Below, piece by piece: positions 55,263-63,422 of a stretch of DNA of 64,000 nt. Origin of the DNA: Moritella sp. PE36 (GTDB taxonomy: Bacteria > Pseudomonadota > Gammaproteobacteria > Enterobacterales > Moritellaceae). The translations under genes and the position numbers were made by a program. The stretch lies in the NCBI RefSeq assembly GCF_000170855.1, contig NZ_ABCQ01000014.1, positions 1-64,000 of the forward strand, read 5' to 3'. Position 1 is the first letter of the stretch. Each line of letters opens with the position of its first letter. The notes beneath the pieces were generated by a model that made no database searches, was not told the DNA's origin, and worked only from the letters and a program-made list of their open reading frames with translations.

Positions 55263-57749
55263 TTACACTTTGGTAATTTTAATTGCACATTTTTTATAAT
55301 CCGTTTGTTTAGATAACGGATCGGTAGCATCTAGACATACCTTGTTGATTAATACTCGCGCATCAAACCAAGGAACAAATACTAAGCCTACCGGTGGACG
55401 GTTACGGCCACGTGTTTCCACACGACAACGCACTTCACCACGAACAGATTCAATAAGAACTTCATCGCCACGACGAACATTACGTTTCTTGGCGTCATCA
55501 GGGTGGATGTAACAAAGCGCATCAGGCATGGCACGATAAAGCTCTGGAACACGCGCTGTCATCGAACCTGAATGCCAATGCTCTAGAACACGACCGGTAC
55601 ATAACCACATATCATATTCTTCATTTGGCATTTCTGGTGGCGCTTCATAAGGTGCAAAAATAATATTTGCTTTACCATCTGGTTTACCATAGAACTCAAA
55701 GCCTTTACCTTTGCCAACATATGGATCACTGCCTTCGATAAAGCGCCATTTGGTTTCAACACCGTTAACCACAGGCCAACGTAAACCACGTACGGTGTGG
55801 TAAACATCATAAGGGGCTAAATCATGACCATGACCACGGCCAAATGTTGCATATTCTTCAAACAGGCCTTTTTGTACATAGAAGCCTTGATCATGTGCAT
55901 CATCATTTAACTCTTGCGCTTCACTGATTGGGAAGGCATCAACATTACCGTTACGATAAAGTACATCGTACATAGTCTTGCCACGGTGCTCAGGCATTTT
56001 AGCGAGTAAATCTTCACCCCAAACTTCTTCAATTTTGAAGCGTTTAGAGAATTCCATTAACTGCCATAAATCTGATTTTGCACCTTCAATAGACTTAACT
56101 TGTTGATACCAAGCTTGAGTACGACGTTCAGCATTACCATAAGCGCCCTCTTTTTCTACCCACATTGCTGTTGGTAAAATAAGATCAGATGCTTGCGCAG
56201 TAACAGTAGGGTACGGGTCTGAACAAACAATGAAGTTAGCTGGATTACGGTAACCCGGTAAACCTTCTTCCATCATATTTGGCGCAGCTTGCATGTTGTT
56301 ATTACACATAGTCCAGTACGCATTTAACGTACCATCCTTAAGTGCGCGGCCTTGTGCAACAGCGTGCAGACCAGGTTTTGCAGGAATAGTACCTTCTGGT
56401 AGTTTCCAAATTTTCTCTGCAATAGCACGATGCTTAGGATTTTTAACCACAAGATCAGCTGGCAGACGGTGTGAGAAAGTACCCACTTCACGCGCAGTAC
56501 CACAAGCAGATGGCTGGCCTGTCAATGAGAAAGGACCATTACCCGGTTGTGATATTTTACCAACAAGTAAGTGAATGTTATAAACAAGGCTGTTCATCCA
56601 CACGCCACGCGTATGCTGATTCATGCCCATCGTCCATAAAGACATTACTTTAATGTTTGGATCAGCGTATTGCTTGGCAAGCGTGATCAGTTTCTCAACC
56701 GGTACACCTGATATTTCAGATGCTTTTTCAACAGTATACTCAGCAACCGACGCCTTATACTCTTCAAATGTCATTGCTGTCATTTTGCCCGAGTTAGGGT
56801 TTTTAGCTTTTGCCTGCATTGGATGTTCGTCACGTAAGCCGTAACCGATATCCGTTGCTGTACGTTTAAAGTGTGTATGCTTATTAACGAAATCCCAGTT
56901 CACTGCATCATTTTGGATAATGTAGTTAGCAATAAAGTTAGCCATAGCAAGATCGGATTGCGGATGGAAGATAATGCCTTCATCAGCAAGTTCAAAAGAA
57001 CGATGCTTGTAGGTAGAAAGTACATTGACACGTACGTGAGGATTACTTAAACGATGGTCTGTAATACGCGTCCAAAGAATAGGATGCATTTCCGCCATGT
57101 TTGAACCCCAAAGTACAAACGAGTCTGCATTTTCGAAATCATCATAACAACCCATTGGCTCATCAATACCAAAGGTACGCATGAAACCACCTACCGCAGA
57201 AGCCATACAGTGACGTGCATTTGGATCAATGTTATTTGAACGGAAGCCAGCTTTCATCAATTTAACCGCTGCATAACCTTCCATTACAGTCCATTGACCA
57301 GAACCAAACATACCAACAGATTCAGGGCCATTTGCTTTTAACGACGCTTTCCATTTCTCTGCCATGATATCAAAAGCTTGATCCCATGAAATTGGCGCAA
57401 ATTCACCATCTTTAGCAAATTTACCATCTCTCATACGCAGTAACGGCGTTGTTAAACGATCTTTACCGTACATGATTTTAGATAAGAAATAACCTTTAAC
57501 ACAGTTAAGGCCTTTATTTACCGGCGCTTCAGGATCACCCTGAGTCGCAACAACTCGACCACCTTGTGTACCGACTAATACAGAACAACCGGTACCGCAG
57601 AAACGGCATGGGGCTTTGTCCCATTTTATTTTTGTTTCATCACTACTTGCAATCAAATTTGTTGCGCTAGTAGGAAGAGTAACGCCAGCAATTGAAGCCG
57701 CAGCGACTGCAGCATTTGCTTTAACAAATGCACGTCTGGTTAATTTCAT
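55263..57749 (-). CDS. napA: Periplasmic nitrate reductase catalytic subunit NapA, copy 2
   Basis: This 828-residue molybdoenzyme has the same twin-arginine signal, iron-sulfur Cys48/51/55/83 and molybdenum Cys181 as copy 1. It is translationally coupled to napD: the ATG lies in the napD stop region with a 4-base overlap (ATGA). The length equals copy 1, so neither has lost a domain. It is the copy directly linked to napFD, and so probably the ancestral position. Amino-acid differences cluster in the first 150 residues and the last third, whereas the middle is close to identical. Confidence 0.97.
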   Translation of the reverse strand: MKLTRRAFVKANAAVAAASIAGVTLPTSATNLIASSDETKIKWDKAPCRFCGTGCSVLVGTQGGRVVATQGDPEAPVNKGLNCVKGYFLSKIMYGKDRLTTPLLRMRDGKFAKDGEFAPISWDQAFDIMAEKWKASLKANGPESVGMFGSGQWTVMEGYAAVKLMKAGFRSNNIDPNARHCMASAVGGFMRTFGIDEPMGCYDDFENADSFVLWGSNMAEMHPILWTRITDHRLSNPHVRVNVLSTYKHRSFELADEGIIFHPQSDLAMANFIANYIIQNDAVNWDFVNKHTHFKRTATDIGYGLRDEHPMQAKAKNPNSGKMTAMTFEEYKASVAEYTVEKASEISGVPVEKLITLAKQYADPNIKVMSLWTMGMNQHTRGVWMNSLVYNIHLLVGKISQPGNGPFSLTGQPSACGTAREVGTFSHRLPADLVVKNPKHRAIAEKIWKLPEGTIPAKPGLHAVAQGRALKDGTLNAYWTMCNNNMQAAPNMMEEGLPGYRNPANFIVCSDPYPTVTAQASDLILPTAMWVEKEGAYGNAERRTQAWYQQVKSIEGAKSDLWQLMEFSKRFKIEEVWGEDLLAKMPEHRGKTMYDVLYRNGNVDAFPISEAQELNDDAHDQGFYVQKGLFEEYATFGRGHGHDLAPYDVYHTVRGLRWPVVNGVETKWRFIEGSDPYVGKGKGFEFYGKPDGKANIIFAPYEAPPEMPNEEYDMWLCTGRVLEHWHSGSMTARVPELYRAMPDALCYIHPDDAKKRNVRRGDEVLIESVRGEVRCRVETRGRNRPPVGLVFVPWFDARVLINKVCLDATDPLSKQTDYKKCAIKITKV

Positions 57750-58018
57750 AGATCATCCTCACATGATGGATCAATAGTTTCAATTTGATGAAAAACAAGA
57801 GAAGTACTTAAGACATGTTCGAAATTATTAATTTTATCAATAATATCGGTAACAAATTTCTGATTAGTGGTTTCTAATACAGTGATAATTTTTCCCTCTT
57901 CACTATCTCCGTAAATTTCAGCGTCTGGGATCGCTGCGATTTTATTTTTCACGATTTCCAAAAATTCTGGTTTTACGTGAATAATTAAACTCGATATATG
58001 AACTTCTTGTTCTGCCAT
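57746..58018 (-). CDS. napD: NapA signal-peptide chaperone NapD
   Basis: This 90-residue cytoplasmic protein binds the NapA twin-arginine signal so that cofactor is loaded before export. It has the ferredoxin-like fold pattern with [31 protein letters not shown] and [10 protein letters not shown]. It overlaps napA by 4 bases. Only one napD serves both NapA copies in the window; both NapA signals keep SRR-type motif TRRAFVK and so can both be clients. Confidence 0.94.
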   Translation of the reverse strand: MAEQEVHISSLIIHVKPEFLEIVKNKIAAIPDAEIYGDSEEGKIITVLETTNQKFVTDIIDKINNFEHVLSTSLVFHQIETIDPSCEDDL

Positions 58019-58064
58019 TTTATGACCTTATAATTATTATAAAACATATTCTTAATAACTTGAT

Positions 58065-58547
58065 TTAACGGTTAGCGCTCACTGTAATTGCATTGACAGG
58101 GCAACTCGATACACACGCACCACAACCGTTACAATCAGCTAATACAACATCAGGACTCACAAACGTTGTAGTAGTAAAATTAAATGCTAAAGCTTCGGAT
58201 TCGCATGATTCCGCACAACTTCTGCAATATACTGACTCAATATTTAAGCAGCTATTGGAAACAACGGCTTTATTTGGCCATGCTTGTGTTTGGGTTAAAT
58301 CAAATAAATCTTCTTTACAGTGATTTACACATTCTTTACAAAAACTGCACTCAGATACGCTAAAATCAATCTCAGGGAATCCACCGTCCCCAACTATTAT
58401 TATTTGTTCTGGGCAAGCTGTCTGGCAATCACCACAGCGCGTGCACTTATCTGTAAAGTCTAAGTCTGCTTTTAACCAAGGTAGACGTACAGCATTGTCT
58501 TGTTCTTTACGACGAAATAACGCACGTCGTGCTAGGTTAATACTCAT
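58065..58547 (-). CDS. napF: NapF-like ferredoxin-type protein
   Basis: This 160-residue iron-sulfur protein has three CxxCxxCxxxC sets at Cys35/38/41/45, 67/70/73/77 and 139/142/145/149, and an irregular fourth group near 100-115. NapF is a cytoplasmic partner of NapA thought to help insert or maintain its cluster. A TTG at 58550 precedes ATG at 58547; the ATG has AAGG at good spacing and is chosen. It is the first gene of the nap operon, with NarP- and FNR-like sites upstream. Confidence 0.93.
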   Translation of the reverse strand: MSINLARRALFRRKEQDNAVRLPWLKADLDFTDKCTRCGDCQTACPEQIIIVGDGGFPEIDFSVSECSFCKECVNHCKEDLFDLTQTQAWPNKAVVSNSCLNIESVYCRSCAESCESEALAFNFTTTTFVSPDVVLADCNGCGACVSSCPVNAITVSANR

Positions 58548-58653
58548 CAAAACTACCTTATGAAAATAACTTTTCTAATGTGAAAAAATGAAGGCGCACA
58601 TCAGTCTATAAAGATATTGGATTCATGATGATACAAATAGTGTCAGTCTAAAA

Positions 58654-58669
58654 TACTCACTAATGGGTA
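58654..58669. promoter_or_regulatory. NarP/NarL-like 7-2-7 palindrome
   Basis: TACTCAC-TA-ATGGGTA: two heptamers as an inverted repeat with two bases between. One arm reads TACCCAT on minus, a full match to the heptamer pattern TACYNMT; the other is one base off. This spacing is the one that NarP prefers. The narQ-narP genes lie 1.6 kb away. Confidence 0.6.
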
Positions 58670-58682
58670 AGATGAACAAAAC

Positions 58683-58696
58683 TTAATTTAGATCAA
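58683..58696. promoter_or_regulatory. FNR-like box upstream of napF
   Basis: Read on minus, TTGAT-CTAA-ATTAA matches TTGATnnnnATCAA at nine of ten fixed positions. It is about 136-149 bp upstream of the napF start. Confidence 0.6.
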
Positions 58697-58710
58697 TAAT
58701 TACGGCCGTA

Positions 58711-58770
58711 TTTAAGACAACTTAAGTCAACTTATGACAGCCCAAGCCAGTTTAAGACAACTTAAGTCAA
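58711..58770. repeat. Three tandem 20-bp units upstream of napF
   Basis: TTTAAGACAACTTAAGTCAA occurs perfectly at 58711-58730 and 58751-58770. The 20 bases between them align with the same unit at 13 of 20 positions. Each perfect unit holds the palindrome ACTTAAGT. The 20-bp period is close to two DNA turns, so a protein could bind all copies on one face. Confidence 0.85.
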
Positions 58771-58912
58771 GAAATGCTTAAAATTATAGCTAACAGTTGC
58801 AATATTCGCCTTTATTATGGGGATTAAATATAGCGTAAGCTTGTATTACGCTATATTTGAAAAATATTAAGAAAGAAATAAAGAAAGGATGATTTTGTAT
58901 ATATTCGGTTTT

Positions 58913-59890
58913 TTAGCCACCAATAGACGCAAGATGTGGTGTATTTGCAGTAATACCTTGCTGAAGGAAATGAGTCGACTTCTTATCTGACATATGTTCA
59001 ACAACACGCGCAATCAGTGCAGATTGTTGACTGTCTTCTTGTAGTAAATCTCGTAATTCAACACCCTCCTCACCAAACAGACATAAATGTAAACGCCCTT
59101 TAGTCGAAACGCGTAAGCGGTTGCAAGTTGAACAGAAGTCTTTCTCGTATGGCATAATCAAGCCAATTTCGCCAACATAATCAGGATGTACGAATACTTG
59201 TGCGGGGCCGTCCGCCTTGCCTCTTACTTTACCAACCCAGCCTTGTAGCTTTAATTTGTCACGAATACTGACACCGGATACGTGGTGTTTATCAAACAAT
59301 GCCTGGTTATCACCCGTTTGCATTAATTCAATAAAGCGTAATTGAATTGGTCTCGTTTTGATCCAATTCAAAAAATCACCAAGCTCAATATCATTTAAAT
59401 TACGCATTAGCACCGTATTGACTTTTACGGTTTCAAACCCGGCAGTAAAAGCGGCATCAAGACCCGCCATTACTTTATGGAACATATTTTTACCGGTAAT
59501 TTGACGGAACATGCGAGGATCTAAACTATCAATACTGACATTTAATGCGTCTAACCCCGCATCACGCCATTGTTGAGCATATTTCTCGAGGTTGAAACCA
59601 TTTGTGGTCGTGGCCACTTTATTAATTTTGGGGATCGCGGCGATATCCGAAATTATATCCGTGAAGTCTTTTCTTAACGAGGGCTCACCACCAGTAATAC
59701 GGACCTTTTCAGTACCCATTTCAGCAAACCCTGTCACGATACGTCGTAATTCATTACGCTCTAGAAATTCAGGTTTGCCTTCGGCTTTATAACCATCCGG
59801 TAGGCAGTAGTTACATTTGAAATTACAGACGTCTGTAATTGATAAGCGTAAATAATAAAATTTACGCGAAAACTGATCTTGAAGTTGCAT
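58913..59890 (-). CDS. moaA: GTP 3',8-cyclase MoaA
   Basis: This 325-residue radical SAM enzyme starts molybdenum cofactor synthesis from GTP. It has the SAM cluster CNFKCNYC near 24-31, [14 protein letters not shown], the second cluster [10 protein letters not shown]...HLCLF near 264, and the C-terminal GlyGly (SIGG) needed for activity. The frame is open 11 codons further upstream (to 59923), but [17 protein letters not shown] is the family start and AAAGG lies 6 bases before it. It is apart from moaBCDE, between napF and narQ. Its leader contains several hairpins. Confidence 0.95.
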   Translation of the reverse strand: MQLQDQFSRKFYYLRLSITDVCNFKCNYCLPDGYKAEGKPEFLERNELRRIVTGFAEMGTEKVRITGGEPSLRKDFTDIISDIAAIPKINKVATTTNGFNLEKYAQQWRDAGLDALNVSIDSLDPRMFRQITGKNMFHKVMAGLDAAFTAGFETVKVNTVLMRNLNDIELGDFLNWIKTRPIQLRFIELMQTGDNQALFDKHHVSGVSIRDKLKLQGWVGKVRGKADGPAQVFVHPDYVGEIGLIMPYEKDFCSTCNRLRVSTKGRLHLCLFGEEGVELRDLLQEDSQQSALIARVVEHMSDKKSTHFLQQGITANTPHLASIGG

Positions 59891-59916
59891 AAACACCTTT
59901 CCAAATACGGGAGGCC

Positions 59917-60007
59917 TAATCATTTCTGATTAAACCCTTATAGCAAATTTAAAATGCTATGAGTCCTTAAGATCATATTTAATTTTATAAATTTAGATCG
60001 TTAAGGA
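59917..60007 (-). promoter_or_regulatory. Structured moaA leader, candidate RNA element
   Basis: Within about 120 bases of the moaA start: TAATCA-TTTC-TGATTA (59917-59932), ATAGCA..TGCTAT (about 59940-59960), and TCCTTAAGATC (from 59964) pairing with GATCGTTAAGGA (ending 60007) with one bulge. In enteric bacteria moaA is preceded by the Moco RNA motif, but I do not see its conserved sequence here and make no such claim. Confidence 0.4.
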
Positions 60008-60112
60008 TCGGAGTTTGATTAATATTAGTTTTAAATGGTCGTTAAACTTAAACTATTTTTTAGTAAATTTAAAGGCATAGGTAGATTAATTATCGTGGTA
60101 AATGATAAATCA

Positions 60113-60126
60113 TTGATCGAAATTAA
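60113..60126. promoter_or_regulatory. FNR-like box upstream of narQ
   Basis: TTGAT-CGAA-ATTAA matches TTGATnnnnATCAA at nine of ten fixed positions, with the same single mismatch as the napF box. It is 59-72 bp upstream of the narQ start. Confidence 0.6.
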
Positions 60127-60184
60127 ATTGCCCTGTAAATTATAGACCTATTCACGGCTTAATTAATCAAATAGAAAAAACTCA

Positions 60185-61903
60185 ATGATAAAAAATATAA
60201 TCCCTTCCCATCAGTCTATTATCATTTTAATCGGCCGTGGTATGTTTAGTATATTAGCGCTTGCCTCAATGCTAACCTTTATTTCCTTAGTGGCGTTATC
60301 ACTCAGCCTTTCAGATGCCTCATCGATCAATAAGGCAGGTGCATTAAGAATGCAAAGCTATCAAATTGCTTATAACTTGTCCCGTGATGAGTCTGAACTC
60401 ATGCGTCAGGGTCATATTGATACTTTCAATCAATCACTTGCACATATTAAAAATAATATTGTCGATAATTGGGATATCTCATCCAAATTAAAACAAGAGT
60501 TCATTATTGTTGAGACCCAATGGCAAAAACAATCAGACATTCTCCATAGTGATAATCCTGAGCAATTTTTATTGTATGTAGATGAATTTGTATCCGAAAT
60601 TGATACCTTTGTTCAAAACCTACAGAACCACTCTGAATATAAAGTCAAAGTTATCACCCTTATTAAAGGACTGGGAATCGGCCTGATTTTTGCGGTCTGC
60701 ATTATTACGATTCGCTTGATGCAAGTGCAGGTATTAAAACCATTACAACAGATATTTGCTGCATCTAATCGTATTAGGAAAGGTGAATTTGATGTCTCGT
60801 TTGATTTTTTTTATGAGAATGAAATAGGATCATTAGCGAGTAACATTTCGCATATGGCTAATGATTTAAACCAACTATACAGTACGCTAGAACAACAGGT
60901 AGATGCTAAAACAAAGCAGTTGAAAGAAGCAAAAGATAAAATTAATTTTTTATATACAACATCACAAAAATTACATGTCACTCACCTCAATGCAGACATG
61001 CTCGAGCAAACATTGCAAAGTGTCTCAGAACTTAATGGCCTTAGTTTTTATAACCTTATACTAACGGGCTCAGAAGTAGAGACTATCTACCTCAATGCGG
61101 GTGCCGATAACGGTGAGCAAACAATTGATTTAAAATTAGAACTCGAAGAACAATCCTTTGGTACGTTAACCGTGCTAAAACGTGAAGCAAATGATCAAGA
61201 ACACTTACGCAGTTATTGTCGTATTATTTCGCGAGCACAGCATCGTTCTCAAAGTAATTTAGAAGCACAACGTTCATTATTAATGGAAGAACGCGCCGTT
61301 ATTGCCCGTGAGTTACACGACTCACTCGCACAAGCCCTCTCGTACTTAAAAATACAAGTTGCCTTATTGAAACGTCATTTAAAAAATCAAGAAGTCACGC
61401 CAACCACGAATGAAATAGTGGAAGAAATCGATGTCAACCTAAGAGTCTCTTATACACAACTGAGAGAATTATTAAATACATTTCGTTTGACACTTGATGA
61501 TGCGAACCTTTCTGAAGCCATTTCCATCATGCTCGCACAACTGCGTCAACGCACAAAATCAAAAATTCATCTAAGCTACGAATTAGAAGAACATTTATTT
61601 AAACCCAACCAACACATACATATATTACAAATAATTAGAGAAGCTGTACTAAATTCCATCAAACATGCGAATTCAAACGAAATAATGATTGACTGTGGCA
61701 CGAATAAAAATGGTACTATTGAAGTATCTATTTCGGATGATGGTGACGGCATACCTGCTGATCCAACTAAATCCAACCATTATGGCTTAACGATAATGGA
61801 TGAACGCGCTTCAAAACTGGGTGCTAAGCTAGAAATTAAAAACAATATAATAAAAGGCACCTCGGTATTACTTACCTTCGATAGGGAAAACAAACATGCT
61901 TGA
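60185..61903 (+). CDS. narQ: Nitrate/nitrite sensor histidine kinase NarQ
   Basis: This 572-residue inner-membrane sensor has membrane helices near 21-43 and 157-178. The periplasmic ligand P-box DASSINKAGALRMQSYQ stands just after the first helix, the clearest sign of nitrate/nitrite sensing. HAMP (about 180-235) and a coiled stretch follow, then the HisKA_3-type His near 377 in VIARELHDSLAQALS, and an ATPase domain (REAVLNSIKHAN, DDGDGIP, HYGLTIMDERA). It overlaps narP by 8 bases, so the two are one operon. An FNR-like box lies upstream. Confidence 0.94.
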   Translation: MIKNIIPSHQSIIILIGRGMFSILALASMLTFISLVALSLSLSDASSINKAGALRMQSYQIAYNLSRDESELMRQGHIDTFNQSLAHIKNNIVDNWDISSKLKQEFIIVETQWQKQSDILHSDNPEQFLLYVDEFVSEIDTFVQNLQNHSEYKVKVITLIKGLGIGLIFAVCIITIRLMQVQVLKPLQQIFAASNRIRKGEFDVSFDFFYENEIGSLASNISHMANDLNQLYSTLEQQVDAKTKQLKEAKDKINFLYTTSQKLHVTHLNADMLEQTLQSVSELNGLSFYNLILTGSEVETIYLNAGADNGEQTIDLKLELEEQSFGTLTVLKREANDQEHLRSYCRIISRAQHRSQSNLEAQRSLLMEERAVIARELHDSLAQALSYLKIQVALLKRHLKNQEVTPTTNEIVEEIDVNLRVSYTQLRELLNTFRLTLDDANLSEAISIMLAQLRQRTKSKIHLSYELEEHLFKPNQHIHILQIIREAVLNSIKHANSNEIMIDCGTNKNGTIEVSISDDGDGIPADPTKSNHYGLTIMDERASKLGAKLEIKNNIIKGTSVLLTFDRENKHA

Positions 61904-62543
61904 CAATAGTTACACAATTTTAGTTGTTGATGACCATCCACTAATGCGTAAAGGGATCGTTCAACTGCTTACATTAGAAGAGAAATTTAATGTGATTGGT
62001 GAAGCCAGCGATGGCGTGGAAGCGATCACGCTTGCCAAACAACATGAACCAGACCTTGTACTACTCGATTTAAACATGAAAGGTATGTCAGGCTTAGATA
62101 CCTTAAAAGCACTTCGCGCAGAAGAGTTAAGCTCTCGAGTTGTTATTTTAACGGTTTCTGATAACAAACAAGACGTGATTAAATTAATCAATGCGGGCGC
62201 AGATGGCTACTTATTAAAAGATTCAGAACCTGATCTGCTACTAGAGCAACTACACGATGTATTATCTGGTCAACAAGCACTTTCTGAAAGCCTGGTAGGC
62301 TATTTAGATTGCCTGCATGAAGATAACAACTTTGAAGAAAAGCTAGCTAAGCTAACTAAACGTGAAAACCAAATCTTACTCGAAATTTCAAAAGGCTATA
62401 GCAACAAACATGTTGCAAGTAACCTACATATTTCTGAAGGTACAGTAAAAGTTCACGTTAAGAGTTTATTAAAGAAACTAGAAGCAAGTTCACGTGTAGA
62501 AGCTGCTGTTATGTATCTTGAATTTAATCAAACTAGCGCATAA
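61896..62543 (+). CDS. narP: Nitrate/nitrite response regulator NarP
   Basis: This 215-residue regulator has a receiver (VVDDHPLMRKG, phospho-Asp in VLLDLNMKGMSG near 59, Lys in LLKDSEP near 109) and a LuxR/NarL-type helix-turn-helix (LTKRENQILLEISKGYSNKHVA..ISEGTVKVHVKSLLKKL). Within the NarL/NarP group the partner NarQ and the nap context favour NarP. It is translationally coupled to narQ by an 8-base overlap. A 7-2-7 site upstream of napF is its probable target. Confidence 0.93.
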   Translation: MLDNSYTILVVDDHPLMRKGIVQLLTLEEKFNVIGEASDGVEAITLAKQHEPDLVLLDLNMKGMSGLDTLKALRAEELSSRVVILTVSDNKQDVIKLINAGADGYLLKDSEPDLLLEQLHDVLSGQQALSESLVGYLDCLHEDNNFEEKLAKLTKRENQILLEISKGYSNKHVASNLHISEGTVKVHVKSLLKKLEASSRVEAAVMYLEFNQTSA

Positions 62544-62551
62544 TCAAATAT

Positions 62552-62590
62552 TAGAAGTAAAAATATAGACGTCCTATATTTTTACTTCTA
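62552..62590 (+). terminator. narQP terminator hairpin
   Basis: TAGAAGTAAAAATATAG (62552-62568) pairs over 17 bp without error with 62574-62590 around ACGTC; TTTTACTTCTATTTT follows. It starts 8 bases after the narP stop. Confidence 0.85.
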
Positions 62591-62677
62591 TTTTACTTCT
62601 ATTTTAAATATTCAATTCAAAATCCATGGTGCAGAGTATTTAAACAAGACTATTATTAGTGATACTTCCAATGACGA

Positions 62678-63265
62678 ATGGTCCACTCTTTGCAATCTAC
62701 TCAAATCGCACTATTCCCACTGCCCTCTCATATTTTACCTAGCGGTAGGCTTCCTTTACGTATTATTGAAGCTCGTTACATTCGCATGATTAAAGAAAGC
62801 GCGAAAGCGATGACTGGATTTGGCATTGTCATGATTGAACCCAATCAAGACGGACCATTTGAACATATATCGCCGATTGGTACTTTCGTTAAAATCATTG
62901 ATTTTTATACACTAGACGACGGATTTCTCGGCATTAATGTCGAAGGTATCAAACGATTTATTATCGACGATATAATGACTGAGTCTGATGGGTTAAAAAC
63001 CGCCAACGTTCACTACATTACCAACTGGCCGGATCAACAAATAACACCAAAAGAATATTATTTAGCTGCAAAATTAGAAGAGATATATGTACAACACGCA
63101 GATATAAACCAGCTCAATTCATTAAAAGAAATGGAGAATATAAGCTGGGTGTCGCAACGATGGTTAGAATTATTACCTCTATCAGTAACAGAGAAGCAGC
63201 TTTTATTGCAACAGCCTGATTGCAACAGCACTGTAGCAATACTTAAAGAGTTAATGCCAATATAA
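62678..63265 (+). CDS. LON substrate-binding-domain protein
   Basis: This 195-residue protein resembles the N-terminal (PUA-like) substrate-binding domain of Lon protease without ATPase or protease parts: IALFPLPSHILPSGRLPLRIIEARYIRMI, then GFGIVMIEP and GTFVKIIDF, followed by helices. Such free-standing domains are common in gammaproteobacteria and of unknown role. The ATG at 62678 directly begins the conserved part. It is a single gene downstream of the narQP hairpin. Confidence 0.85.
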   Translation: MVHSLQSTQIALFPLPSHILPSGRLPLRIIEARYIRMIKESAKAMTGFGIVMIEPNQDGPFEHISPIGTFVKIIDFYTLDDGFLGINVEGIKRFIIDDIMTESDGLKTANVHYITNWPDQQITPKEYYLAAKLEEIYVQHADINQLNSLKEMENISWVSQRWLELLPLSVTEKQLLLQQPDCNSTVAILKELMPI

Positions 63266-63266
63266 A

Positions 63267-63285
63267 TATACCCAAGCTACTTCAA
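63267..63285. repeat. Half REP-like element
   Basis: TATACCCAAGCTACTTCAA, only 1 base after the LON-domain gene stop, shares the core CCCAAGCTACTTC with the inverted element at 44923. I see no complementary second arm within the next 130 bases, so this is a solitary half element or a remnant. Confidence 0.6.
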
Positions 63286-63422
63286 TATGCCCGATCACTC
63301 AAAACAGTTCATTCTTTTAAAAGGTTGCTTGTTAAGTAAACAAATCAAGATAACGTCGTACCAAAATATTTATTTTAAAGATATGATGATGTCATCTAAT
63401 TCACTTAAGTTTGATTCATAGT

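Larger units (their letters stand above)
58548..58912. promoter_or_regulatory. napF promoter region
   Basis: This 365-bp gap between napF and the moaA stop contains, from napF outward, a NarP-like 7-2-7 site (58654-58669), an FNR-like box (58683-58696) and three 20-bp tandem units (58711-58770). No ORF is present. The order of NarP site nearer the gene and FNR site farther out is that of the E. coli napF promoter; here the centres are 28 bp apart. Confidence 0.65.
59891..60184. promoter_or_regulatory. Divergent region between moaA and narQ
   Basis: This 294-bp AT-rich region serves both genes. Near moaA it holds hairpins (see next entry); near narQ it holds an FNR-like box at 60113. There is no ORF. 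Confidence 0.55.

Noticed and set aside
49850-58018. Composite transposon as the cause of the nap duplication
   Set aside because: No IS element, transposase gene or flanking inverted repeats are visible; simple tandem duplication is sufficient.
59891-60184. Moco riboswitch upstream of moaA
   Set aside because: Hairpins exist but I could not find the conserved sequence blocks of the motif by eye.
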